From assembly GCA_963281155.1 (NCBI GenBank), contig CAUJLY010000001.1:5146001-5210000 (forward strand): 64,000 bases of DNA, in the 5' to 3' direction. How positions within the stretch are numbered: the stretch's first letter is position 1; every line of letters begins with the position of its first letter. Of this stretch, positions 22,088-34,400 are shown piece by piece. Below the pieces are notes generated by a model. It saw only the letters and a list, made by a program, of their open reading frames with translations. It was not told where the DNA came from and did not search any database. The position numbers were made by a program, and so were the translations under genes. Source of the DNA: Rhabditophanes sp. KR3021 (lineage: Eukaryota; Nematoda; Chromadorea; Rhabditida; Alloionematidae).

Positions 22088-22558
22088 TTAGTTGGCCATT
22101 TTCTTGGTGAATCCGTATCCAAGGGGCATTATACAGACGATAGCTGCAACGAAGATAAAAGCTTTGTGGACCATTTGATCGCGTTCTTTACTCATTTGAC
22201 AAATCAATTCTTCTTGCCTTCTCAACTGAAGTGCTTCCTCACTTTCTTTGATCTCTGATAAAACAGAATCATCATCTGAATCCAACAACAATTGTTCCAC
22301 CTGAATATTCTGTTCGTCACACGGCTCATCGTTTGAAACAAAGCCAATAAGTCTAACGATGGTCTTACTTTCCTGCTGCTTGACTTTGCCATTCGTTTGA
22401 ATCATGGTGTACAAACCATTCTCCGTTTGGCTACATTTTAATTTAAAAGTTAAAATGGTTTCAGAGATGTTAGAAATGGATTACTTTAGCAACCACTCCT
22501 TCCTCACTTCTAACGAAAGAGAACTTAGCACGAGAAACAGAATCCTTTTCATGTGCAT
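22088..22558 (-). CDS. small protein with C-terminal membrane anchor; 5' reading frame uncertain
   Basis: The 3' exon 22430..22088 is secure: an acidic/coiled middle (LLLDSDDDSVLSEIKESEEA) ends in a membrane helix (HKAFIFVAAIVCIMPLGYGF) and a short KKMAN tail. The exon before it (22612..22485) has clean splice sites. Phase fits only if translation starts at the ATG at 22558 (MHMKRILFLVLSSLS, signal-like), giving 138 aa. The first ATG after the trans-splice-like acceptor (22607) opens another frame (SPRRSSATDLHAHEKDSVSR) that looks coding but meets the 3' exon out of phase. The family is not recognised. Confidence 0.5.
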
Positions 22559-22611
22559 GTAAATCGGTGGCAGAAGAGCGCCTGGGAGACATGGCTGCAC
22601 TCAGCATATTG

Positions 22612-22667
22612 ACTGTAAAATATGAGATTGAAAAGTAAATTAAAAACGAGTTGTCATAAATAAATTG
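22612..22667 (-). promoter_or_regulatory. operon-type intercistronic spacer with trans-splice acceptor
   Basis: The stop codon of the upstream minus-strand gene ends at 22668. About 55 nt later comes ATTTTACAG (AG at 22614-22613), immediately followed by the first ATG of the next gene. Spacing of 50-110 nt with such an acceptor is typical of nematode operons, where downstream mRNAs receive an SL2-type leader. The spliced leader itself is not visible here. Confidence 0.5.
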
Positions 22668-23083
22668 TTAAAAACTAAATTTTATTATGTGATAATTTAA
22701 ATAAATTAGCGATATGAAAAATAAACAAAAATATACTAAATTAATAAGTCCTGTTTTGGAAATTTGCCCAATGGCATAAACAGGAATATCTGAATTTTGC
22801 TGAGATTTCAATTCGTTGATTATATTTGGAACAACATTTTTGTGAGAATGATTTACCTCCATCAACTCTTCTTCAGGTTTAATCTTAACAGAAACAATTT
22901 TAACATATACTTAATAATGAATATTTATCATGGATTCTCCTGAAATAAAGCTTCATTTTGATTACCTCCAACATCTGGCATACTAACATTTCCATTGATA
23001 TTATATCTCCTATTTTCAAACATTGCGTAAGGAATTAAACTAGATACTTTTTCAAATTCAAGGTTTGCTTCGTTTCCATCCAT
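22668..23083 (-). CDS. small tail-anchored protein
   Basis: The model is exons 23083..22966 and 22870..22668, 106 aa. The donor (GGAG|GTAATC) is good. The acceptor used (CCTGAAG) is the one that keeps phase; a better-looking acceptor (CTGTTAAG) 12-13 nt earlier does not. The N-terminal half is soluble (EFEKVSSLIPYAMFENRRYN). The C-terminus is a hydrophobic helix (LINLVYFCLFFISLIYLNY), suggesting a tail-anchored membrane protein. It appears to be the first gene of a two-gene operon. A TATAG acceptor just before the ATG may be a trans-splice site. No family is recognised. Confidence 0.45.
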
Positions 23084-24078
23084 CCTATACAATTTATAGA
23101 GAAAATTTACTTTTGCATCATTGCTTCATAACCCCAATTGAAAGTCTACCAGAAGACAGATTATACTTACATAGCTTTGTTTTCTGCAGTTATCTCTGAT
23201 TTCAACAAACTCTATTACTTTTGAACCTCATCGGTGGAAACAAAGTTATAGCATTCATTTTTAAATAGATTTAAAAGGGAATGATCGTGAAAATGTAAAG
23301 TATGGTCATGACGTCAAACACCTCTTATACTCTGAATATACATTTACCCAAACTTTCAAATATTTTGAGCGTCAAGACTTTGATAATATTTTCGAATGAA
23401 AGAATTGATATGATGAAACAGTACTTCAAACATTAATAGTTTAAAGTATTTATTAATTAACAATTAATTTATGAAGTGATTCTGTGTCAGTATAATTAAA
23501 TAATCTATAATTTTGAATTGGCTAATATAGTATTATAATTTAATATTTGCTTCTTTCATGGGATGTGTTCGAATTGAATAAGAGTTGGTGTTCCTAATAA
23601 GTTTATCATTATGTTTTTATATCAATCAGATATAATTATCTCAGCAACAGATTTTCGGTTTTTTAATTTGGAAACAATTGAAAAAGCAAGCAATATCCAC
23701 TAATTATCATGCCATAATATGAAGGTATATATGCAATAAGACCCAAATATTTCGTTTATGTAGTTTTTTAGTTAAAAATTAAAAAAATAACTTTAAATTT
23801 ATAAAAAATGGAGTCCTTTTTACCACAATTCCATCTTATTAATCAATTTGTTAAAGATAACAAAGCATTACTATCTTACACATATGCTTATTGGAGAATT
23901 ACTTCATCTAACGTTAAAAGCTCAAATAATATAAAAACGTACTTTTATGAAGTAAACAAAATAATTGATAATAATTCAATATTAATTAGCAGTTGTAATT
24001 TTTGATAAAAATATTTTAATTGGCAATATTTTATTATTTTCGAAATGAAAGTAATATACAAAATCGAAAAAAAAATAT
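23084..24078. other. intergenic, AT-rich
   Basis: No gene is supported. A 65-codon plus-strand frame at 23808-24005 is of random AT-rich composition. A possible non-coding 5' exon of the operon lies near 23160-23200 (donor GTAAGT on the minus strand near 23170). Confidence 0.4.
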
Positions 24079-24178
24079 CGCTGAGAGCAGGGTTTGAACC
24101 TACGCGGGCATAGCCCATCAGATAATTCGGGTGTATAAACTTTCGAATCTGACTCCTTAACCACTCGGACATCTCAGC
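24079..24178 (-). tRNA. tRNA-Ser (anticodon CGA) with 18-nt intron
   Basis: On the minus strand a 7-bp acceptor stem (GCTGAGA/TCTCAGC) encloses the D arm TGTCCGAGTGGTTAAGGAG, an anticodon stem TCAGA/TCTGA, a long variable arm with GGGCTATGCCC, and a T arm GTAGGTTCAAACCCTGC. The loop reads T-T-CGA-A. The anticodon CGA is at 24145-24143 and decodes UCG as serine. An intron of 18 nt (24141-24124) sits at the canonical position after base 37. Removing it leaves an 82-nt type II tRNA. The discriminator is G. The internal promoter boxes are in the D and T arms. Confidence 0.93.
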
Positions 24179-25458
24179 TGTTATATTACTATCTCTATTC
24201 CTATGACAATACCATATCTATATTTTATTTATAGGTCACTTATACAAATGAATGCCTAAATTAAAAACGAATTTAGTAACATTACATTTAATAAAAAATA
24301 ACACTTTCATTTAATAAAAAAATGACATTTAATTTAATGTTTTAAATCAAATTTAACACTGTTTTCATAATAAAAAATATTGCAATAAATTTTCGTTTGA
24401 ACCATTAACCTTATTTCTGTATAAAAAAGATTGATACATTCATTATCTATTATAATGATTGAAATATAAAGTTTGACGAATAAGAGTGATGTCTTTAGAA
24501 ATTTTTAACAATTATGTTCCAATGCAAAAATTGCTTTTATCTCATTTCAAACAATTCAAATAAGTACACTTTTTCTCCTTCAAAAACATTTTTCTTCTTT
24601 TAATTACATCCATTATTAGGTTTATTGTCAAAATTTAATTTAAGACATTTTTATCAGGTTGTCAGATTGGTTTAAAAGAGGTGATTTGATAATTTATTGG
24701 AACAATCCTTAGAAACTTGTACTTTTATTATGTATATGATGATTGATTCTGATTGGAAGATGTATTATGTTCGAAAGTCCTAAATGTACCTTCTTCTAAT
24801 TTTAAAGTCAAGGTAATTTACATATAAAAAAGATCTAAATCACAAAACAGGACTGTAATTGCAGAACCTTAAATTGATATCTTTCCCCAATTGCTCAATG
24901 ATAATGATCAAGACTCGTACCGAAAAGAAAGATCTAATAAGTTAGTGTTACTTTAATGCAATTAAATTTGAAATGTTCTCTTTCGGGATCAAAGAGTGAT
25001 GGAGTATTACATGAAAGTTGTCTCACTAATCAGATAATCTAAAAATGCTGGCATTATATTGTTTATGATGATTTGTTAGACCATTTCAAGGTTGTTAGGT
25101 AGAGAGTACAAAATTATTGCATGGATAAGACTGCTTATAACAATCGAACTAAAAGGATGTCTTATGTATTGCATTTCCCTTTAAAAGAACTATGTCATTC
25201 ATTTTATGTGTCCTCTATTCTGATTATATTAAATGAAGACTCCAATAATGGTGTCTGTATTTTATTTAATTTCATTTAATTGCATTCCTTAAAATTGTTT
25301 TGTGACCACATTGTCAATACTTCCATTACTTATTAGATGCATTACACACATCACTTCTTACATACTTGCACCATCTTACATATTTTTTACTTACTAATCT
25401 TTTTTGTTTCAGTTAAGTTTAATAAGTTGACTAGGTAACAAATCAATCCTTTAAAGCA
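24179..25458. other. 1.3-kb intergenic region upstream of FAS
   Basis: This is AT-rich, with no open frame of weight and no RNA gene. At its right end TTTTTTGTTTCAG (AG at 25411-25412) stands 46 nt before the FAS start and is a likely trans-splice acceptor. Confidence 0.5.
25411..25412 (+). promoter_or_regulatory. probable trans-splice acceptor of FAS mRNA
   Basis: A long T tract followed by GTTTCAG lies in the 5' leader of the FAS gene with no upstream exon in view. This fits spliced-leader addition to an outron. Confidence 0.5.
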
Positions 25459-28400
25459 ATGAACGATCCAAATACGCCGAAAAAGACGGAAAGCAAATCA
25501 TCTCAGAATGAAAGTCAAAAAGTAAGTTTGATCATCATAAAAAGATTAATTTATCTCTAAATTGCATTTGTTTTGAATGCGATAGATTGTAACCACTTTT
25601 CAAAGATTTCGTGATAGATAAAGTATTTGGGGTTACATTTATGATGATATAACAATATTTCGATCACCTTATATTTTGATTTTTTATACGCTCCTATGTT
25701 CAATATAGAAAACATTTGCAATAATTGTAGGCGATAAATGCAGGCGTTTTGATAGTTTTTAACATGAATAAAGGTACAATATTATTTCTAGTTCATGGTC
25801 ATTCAAGATAAATGCATTTGTTATATATTTGTGATACTCTAGGTAATAAGCTCCACAAAACAGATTAGTAACGTTTTACTTTTTTTAAAATTTATATGTT
25901 TTGCTTAAAAAGAAAGAAAATTGTTGCTTTTATATCTTTCACGTAATTATTACAAACCTTTTGCAGTTTTGTCATCTTTTCTAAAATAACGCCATTTTCT
26001 AAATGGTTCGATCTTTTAAATAACACAAATTATTTATGTATAAGAAGAAGGTGTTTCGTCACATCCCTTGCCTTTTCATTATCTTGACAGTAATCTTGTA
26101 GATCAAGATTGCAATAGGTAACAAAAAGCGATGTCAGCCTTTCTAACATTCGACTTCAAGTACATATAAACTCCTGCCTGTTCCATTTTTGTCATTTATT
26201 CCCCCATCCGGAACCTTACAAACACTTAAACACCTATTCTCTAAAGGATGGGAGCTATATTTGCATAACATCATTCAAGATATTCACCTTTTTCATTAAC
26301 ACTCGTTTTCTAAGCAATGTCACGACCAAACACTTTTTTGGTTACCATTGAAAATACAATTTGTATTTACAATATATTTTGTAAATGCAATTTCCCAAAA
26401 TATTTTACTTAATACCACTTTATTTAATTTTGTATTTGATTGTATTAAGTATTTTGATGTGTTTGATTGCATTTAAATATTTTTGATACCATTTTATCAT
26501 AACTCGTCATATTTAAACACTTCTATATATCTCAATTCTGTATATTTATGCAGTTTTCCAAAACATTTCATTCTTATTTAGTTTACAAAAGAAATAATAA
26601 TATAAGTGAATAATAGATTAGATAGCTGAGTAATAAGATTATATTATGGCATATTAGTGAATAATAGGGAATATTTGTAAATAATAGAGGTTATTATGGA
26701 ATATTACAAAATATTAGGGGATATTATGGAATATTACGGATATTAAAGAAATTAGACAATATTAGAGACTGCTAATTCATGCGATTTGATTTTATCATTC
26801 ATTCACTCATTTTAATCTCCTTTATCTTTTTTTATATTAACTTTTGTTATTTTCAGTCTAAAGTTAATATGAACTCCGATCAGAAGCCGTTTTGGAAAGG
26901 ACAGGATGATGTCGTTATTACTGGAGTCAGTGGCCGGTATCCACTATCTGAAAACGTAGAGGAATTTAAGAAGAATTTATTTGAAGGAACTGATATGGTC
27001 ACTGAAAGTGATTTGAGATGGCCTCCTGGTTTATATGACCTACCAAAGAGACACGGAAAACTCAAGGATTTGGCTAAATTCGATGCCCAATTCTTTGGTG
27101 TCACCCCAAAGCAAGCCAACTTCATGGATCCACAAGTTAGAATTCTAATGGAATGTGTCTACGAGGCCATAATTGACGCCGGTAAGTATTAATACAACAC
27201 TAAATTTAATTCATTCTAATTAGAGTCGTAGTTATTTTTGTATTTTTGACATCATAAGCATCAAATTCACGTACCCATTTGTGTCTGACACACAACCTTG
27301 AACTTGATCCGTAGACATGAGTTAGTTTGATGCGTAAAAGCTAATTTTAAATGAAATTTAATATAACGAAATAGGTACAATATAATGCATATCATGAAAT
27401 ACTAAAATATAACACAACAACTTCAATTAACGTCACCATTTTCAGGATGTGACCCCCAAGAACTTCGAGGATCAAAAACTGGAGTATTCGTGGGATGTTC
27501 TGCTTCCGAGACTGGAGGGGCTTTGACTCAAGACCCAGAGACCGTAACAGGATACACCTTGACAGGATGTGTTAGATCTATGTTTAGTAACCGTATTAGT
27601 TTTGCATTTGATTTCCGAGGACCTTCATTCAGTGTTGACACTGCTTGTTCTTCCTCTATGCTCGCCTTACAACTTGCTCTTGATGCCATAAGACAAGACC
27701 AGTGTGATTCTGCCGTAGTTGCTGGAGCTCATTTGGCCTTATCCCCATCTGCTGCCCTCCAATTTCTAAGACTTGGTATGCTCTCCGATAAAGGATCATG
27801 CAGATCTTTCGACGAATCTGGTGATGGATACTGCAGAACTGAAGGAGTCGCCGCAATTTTTTTGCAAAGATGTTCTAAAGCCAAACGTATTTATGCTACT
27901 ATCGTACACGCTAAATCAAATACTGACGGATACAAAGGTTAGTTTCTGTTGACAGCATTTATTCAAAATATTGTTTAACACTAAAAATGACAAGTAAAAA
28001 TGACAATTAAATTTGATCATAAATTTAATTCTTAATCTTAGTATTAATTATAATCCTAAATTTGATATTGAATTAGATCTTAAACTATTTGATGATTCTT
28101 AAAAAGCCTTCCAGCTAATTCTCATATTCTGAAGCAGCTGTAAAATAGTCTGTTTCGTTGAAATAAAGTTAAAAAGATATAAAAATAATGTCGACTAATC
28201 TAATTTCTAATTTACATAGAACAAGGAATTACTTTCCCTTCTGGAGAAAGACAAGCTATTCTACTGGAAGAAGTTTACCGGGAAGCTGAAGTCAACCCAA
28301 ACACCGTAACCTACGTAGAAGCTCATGGAACTGGAACTAAAGTTGGTGATCCACAAGAAGCAAATGCAATTTGCAGTGTTTTCTGTAGCGACAGACCAGC

Positions 28401-31400
28401 TGACAAGCCTCTTCTTATCGGATCTGTGAAGTCCAATATGGGACATGCCGAACCAGCCTCTGGAATTTGCTCAATCACCAAGGTAATTCTTGCAATTGAG
28501 AATCGTGAAATTCCTCCAAATCTTCACTTTAATGAGCCAAATCCCTACATTCCTGGCTTGACTGATGGCAGGCTTAAAGTTGTTTCTGAGAGAACTCCAT
28601 TTACAGGAGGATACATTGGCATCAATTCATTCGGTTTTGGTGGATCAAATACTCATGTCATCTTGAAGGCTGGAGATTTCACCCAAAAGGAAGCTTCTAA
28701 GCCTTTGACATTCCCAAAGATTGTATTATATTCTGGAAGAACTCAAGAATCCCTAAACACAATCTTTAAGAACGTAGACGAGCACAAGAACAATGAACAT
28801 TTCCATTCATTGTTGGCTAATCAAGCTCATTTGTCACCAAAGGATACTCCCTACCGCGGATTTATGCTCTTGAATCGTGAAGGGCCACAAGAACAGTTGA
28901 TTGACATCCAAAAGGTCCAAGTCAATGACCCTCGTCCAATTTGGTTTATCTACTCTGGAATGGGTTCTCAATGGCCAGGCATGGCTCAGGGGTTAATGAA
29001 GATTCCTTATTGCGACGACTCTCTCCGTAAATCCTCCAAATGTTTGGAAGAATATGGAATTGACGTTTACGGAATGTTGTGTAATTCTGATCCAGCTCAA
29101 TACCAAAACAATACCTTGAACTGCATGTTAGCTATTTCTGCCATTCAAATTGCCTTAACCGACATCCTCCTTCACATGGGAGTTGTCCCAGATGGTCTTA
29201 TCGGTCATTCAACGGGTGAAATGGGTTGTGGATATTGTGATGGCGCTTTGAGTCGTGAAGAAACTATGAAGCTTTCTTACCACCGTGGAACCAGTATTAT
29301 GTCTGCCAAACTCCCAATCAAGGGAGGAATGGCCGCCGTTGGTTTATCTTGGGAAGAAGCCACAAGAAGATGCCCTGAAGGAGTTGTCCCAGCTTGCCAC
29401 AATGGTGCTGAATCTGTCACTATCTCAGGTTTGATTAAAGTTTATTAAAAATATAAACTTTATTTTTATCTAAATTACTAATAATCTTGTTACAGGACAT
29501 GCTGACAAAGTCAAGGAATTGGTCGATGAACTTGTAAAGGAAGAAATATTTGCAAAGTACGTAGATACCTCAAACATTCCTTTCCATTCTCCGATTATGT
29601 ATCAAGTCAGAGATGCCATGCTTAATGCCATGAAAACGGCTGTTGATGTACCAAAACGCCGTTCATCAAAATGGGTTTCTACATCTATTCCAGAATCTGA
29701 ATGGGACTCTGACATTGCTCAAACCTCTTCTGCTGAATATCATGTCAACAATGCTTGCAACCCAGTACTCTTTTATGAAGCTCTCCAAAAGGTTCCAGCC
29801 AATGCCATCGCTATTGAAATTGCTCCTCACGCACTTCTCCAAGCTATTCTTCGAAGAAATCTTCACAACACGTGTACCAACATCGGAATGGTTTCAAGCA
29901 GAGCTGAAAATGAACTCGAATTCTTCCTCCAAGCTATTGGTAAAATTTACCAGGCCGGAGGATCTATTCACCCCGAAAAGTTATACCCAGCTCCACAATA
30001 CCCCGTTCCAACCGGAACACCTATGCTCGGATCAATGTGGAAATGGGACCACTCTCAAGATTGGCATGTAATCGACCCAAAGACCTTTTCATCCGTTGGA
30101 GGAGGCCAAGTCACCGCAACTGCTTCTTACACCATTGATCCATTCGCAACTGACTCTAAGGAGGCTTACTTGCTAGACCATTGCATCGATGGAAGAGTCT
30201 TGTATCCATTTACAGGGCATATCTGCCTAGTCTGGAAGACATTGTGCAAACTTAAGGGACTCGATTTCCAAAAGACTGCCGTAGTTTTGGAAGACATCAA
30301 TGTTTACAAAGCCACAATTTTGAGTAAAGCAATTCGTCTTGATGTCGTTGTTACTCCTGGCAATGGATACTTTGAAATTTTGGATGATGACCAAGTTTGC
30401 GCAAGTGGAAGAATTTACATTCCAGATGAAACTCAACTTCCTTATTATGACAAATATGAGGCCATTCAAACATCCCAAATTGCTGAACGAATCGAATTAG
30501 ACAGCGAAGACTCATACAAAGAATTCTTGTTAAGAGGTTACGAGTATGGAGAGGCCTTCAGAGGAATTTACAAAACCTGTAATTCAGGGGAGAGAGGAAC
30601 CCTATACTGGAATGGGAACTGGGTCACCTTCCTTGATTCACTTTTGCAAACGTCCCTTCTTTCTGAAAGATCAGATACACTTCGCCTTCCTACTCGTGTT
30701 CGTTATCTTCGCGTCGATCCGGTCAAGCAATTGGCTAGTGTTCAGGAGATTGATGGAATCAATGTTATCGAACTTCGCAATGATATTGCCACTAATGGCT
30801 GCGTTGCTGGAGGAGTTGAAATTTGCGATCTCACTTCGCACACTGTTTCTAGACGTCTTCAAGTTCAAGGCCAATTGTTTGCGGAAAAAATCTACCACAT
30901 CAAGCACTTTGACTTGAATGCATTTTCTGAAGATTTCAAAGAAGATGCTGCTGTACTAAGTGAATACAAAAACTCACTTAACACTCTGATTGGCCAAGGA
31001 TTAAAGAAATGGCAAGACAGTAAGATTCTTGATGGCTTCTCTACTTCTACCGTTTTGAAGAAAGCTTTGGAAGGTTTGAAGAATGGCAATCATACATTAG
31101 ACTCTGTCAATGTCAAGAAATACCTCGAAAACACCGAATTCGCCTTATTCAACACCTTAGATGAAATCTTCAACATGACCAAGGGAAAAGACGATGATTG
31201 TTCAGACTTTACTACAAACGTTGTCAACAAGATTAAGACTTCTTACAAGATCTTTGATTGCGATACTTTGTGGGCTGCTGGATTAGTTCACGACAGAATT
31301 TTCAAGGTCATTCAAGACATCATCATTGAAAACTCAGCCGGACACAAGAGTAAGGCTATTGCTTTGGAATTGACTTCTACTGAGCAATTGAGATATTGCG

Positions 31401-34400
31401 TTGATGCCATTAACTCCCATCCTCTATTGGAAGTTGACTGGACAGTTGTTGGACCGAATGTGAGTGATTTGGATGAAAATTCCCTAGGCCAATTTGAGGC
31501 TAAAAAATTCGCACTTAATTTGGAAAACTCTGAAGTTAATCTGGGAGAATTGAAAAACTTCGACTACATTGTCATGGACAAGGTCTTGAACAAAAAGACC
31601 AACCCACTAGCTTACTTGGAAAGATGCAAGGAAGTTCTTCGAGATGACGGATTCATCATTATTGCTGAATACACGAGCGAGTTTGACGTTGTTGCATGCG
31701 TTGAATCTCTGAACGGGCGTGAATTCGACCTTACCCTTAAGAATGACAGAAGCTACGGAAGTTTCTTTACTCATGAAGCCCTTCTCGAACTCTATACTAA
31801 AGCTGGGTATGTAATCTGCAATTATCAATCAGATCCTAGTTTGATGACCACACTTTATGCCATTCGTAAAACACCTAAAGTACCAAGAGAACCAGTAATT
31901 GTGAACGTAGATGACATCAAAGACTTCACTTGGGTTGAAAAACTCCAAACCGTTATTGAAGAAAGAATTAATGAACCAGACACCAAAACAATTTGGCTCG
32001 AAAACACGACTGTCCGTAACAATGGTGTAGTCGGAATGGCTCTTTGTTTCAACGAGGAAAACCTGAAGCACAACAGATTTAGAACATTTGTTGACATGTC
32101 CTCTGATGCCAAGACTAGAAATGGCCCAGCCGTCATTGACATAAACAATGCCGAGGGACAGAAGATCATGGCTCTCGATCTCCATGGAAACAATTACAAA
32201 AATGGAAATTGGGGTTCGATGCGCCATATAACTGTTAAGGATGAAAACTCCCACGTTTACAAGGAGTGCGAACATGCTTTCATTAATACTCTTGTTCGTG
32301 GAGATGTCTCCTCATTGAAATGGTTCGAATCACCAAATCAATTCTTCGATGTTGTCCCAAATAAGGAACCAAACCATCAATTGTGCTCCGTCTACTATTC
32401 AGCAATCAATTTCCGTGATGTCATGCTTGCTTATGGTCGTCTACCCCCAGATGCTATTCCAGGCAAATTCGCTGATCGTGAATGCTTACTGGGAATGGAA
32501 TTCTCTGGCCGTTTGAACAATGGAAAGAGACTTATGGGAATTTTGCCCGCTCAAGCTTTAGCAACCACTGTTGTTGTTGACACCGAATACGCTTGGGAAG
32601 TTCCAGAGACGTGGACTTTAGCTGAAGCCGCAACTGTTCCAGTTGTCTATGCTACCGCTTATTATGCTCTCGTCATCAGGGGCCACATCAGAAGGGGAGA
32701 AACTGTCTTGATCCATGGAGGATCTGGAGGTGTTGGTCAAGCTGCCATCGCTATTGCCCTCTCCTACGGTTGCGAAGTTTACACAACCGTTGGATCTGAT
32801 GAAAAGAAAAACTTCTTAAAAGAAAGATTTCCACAATTAGAAGAAAGACACTTCGCCAACTCTAGACGTGCTGACTTTGAGGCTTACATTCGCCGTGAAA
32901 CTAAAGGAAAGGGAGTAAATGTAATTCTTAATTCGCTCGCCCAAGAAATGCTCCAAGCATCTGTACGTTGTCTTGCACAACATGGACGATTCCTCGAAAT
33001 CGGTAAAGTTGACTTGTCTCAAAACAATCCTCTTGGTTTGGCTGTATTCTTGAAGAATGTGACTTTCCACGGAATTCTACTTGATGCCATTATGGACGCA
33101 ACTGTTGGAAACAAAGAAGATTGGCTCGAGGTTGCGGAGCTGTTACAAAGTGGAATCAAGAAGGGAGTTGTCAAGCCTTTGCCTTACTCTACCTTCTCAA
33201 CTGATAAGTCTGAAGATGCCTTCCGTTTCATGTCCTCAGGTAAGCGAGTTATTATTAAAAACTCAATTAAACGAGTTTATTATTAAAAATTCAATTAAAA
33301 CACAAAAACATATTAATACATCATAATGTGCTCTTCATATCCGCATTCCGAGAGGTCCTTCAGCATTAATTGGCCAACTTGTGAGTTCATGCTCAAGACC
33401 AAATCTAAAGAAGACTTCCCACTTTATTTTAAATAAAACACCTATTGAGGCGATCTTGAGGTCTAACACTAATAATAGTGATTAATTGCGTTTAATTTGA
33501 TCTTAATTATACACGTAAATAGCCTGAGCTAACATTCAAATTTCAAAGTATTAAAAAGCTGTGGGCACGCAGTCTCTTTAAATTTGATGTTAAATACTAT
33601 GATGCAAAAATAACTAGCATTGAGCTAATACACAATTAATAACAAAATATGATGATGATCTAAAACCTTACTTTCATGTCTTCAGGAAAACATATTGGAA
33701 AAGTACTGATTGAAATAAGAACTGAAGAAAGTGTCAGAACTAGTATTCCATCGCCTATCAAAGTTAAAGCTATTTGCAGAACTTTGTGCAACCCAACCCA
33801 TGTATACCTTATTACTGGAGGATTAGGTGGTTTCGGCTTGGAATTGGCCCAATGGTTGATCAACAGAGGAGCTAAGAAGGTAGTTCTTACCTCAAGATCT
33901 GGAATTAGAACCGGATACCAAGCTAGATGCGTCCAATTTTGGAGACGGACCGGCGTCAAGGTGTTGGTTTCTACTCTCAATATTTCAAACGAGGCCCAAG
34001 CTTACACACTCATTCAAAACTGCACTGAAATGGGCCCATTGGGTGGAGTATTCCATCTTGCCATGGTTCTCCGTGATTGCCTCTTCGAAAATCAAAATGT
34101 GCAAAATTTCGTAGATGCTGCTGAAGCCAAATATCACGGAACTATCTTCTTGGACAACGCTACTCGTAAATTGGCCGACAAAGAAGCTTTACGTTGGTTC
34201 GTTGTCTTTTCATCTATCACATCTGGTCGTGGTAATGCTGGTCAAACCAATTACGGTTGGTCCAACTCTACTATGGAACGTATGATTGACCAAAGAAGAG
34301 AAGATGGATACCCCGGAATCGCCATTCAATGGGGAGCTATCGGAGATGTTGGTGTTATTTTGGAAAATATGGGAGACAACAATACCGTCGTTGGAGGAAC

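Noticed and set aside
23808..24005. 65-codon plus-strand frame next to the tRNA
   Set aside because: It is rich in Asn, Lys, Ser and Ile as expected from random AT-rich DNA, with no signal, domain or splice support.
26085..26112. Short inverted repeat (AATCTTG/CAAGATT) in FAS intron 1
   Set aside because: A 7-bp stem in AT-rich DNA is expected by chance, and there is no longer pairing as for a microRNA precursor.
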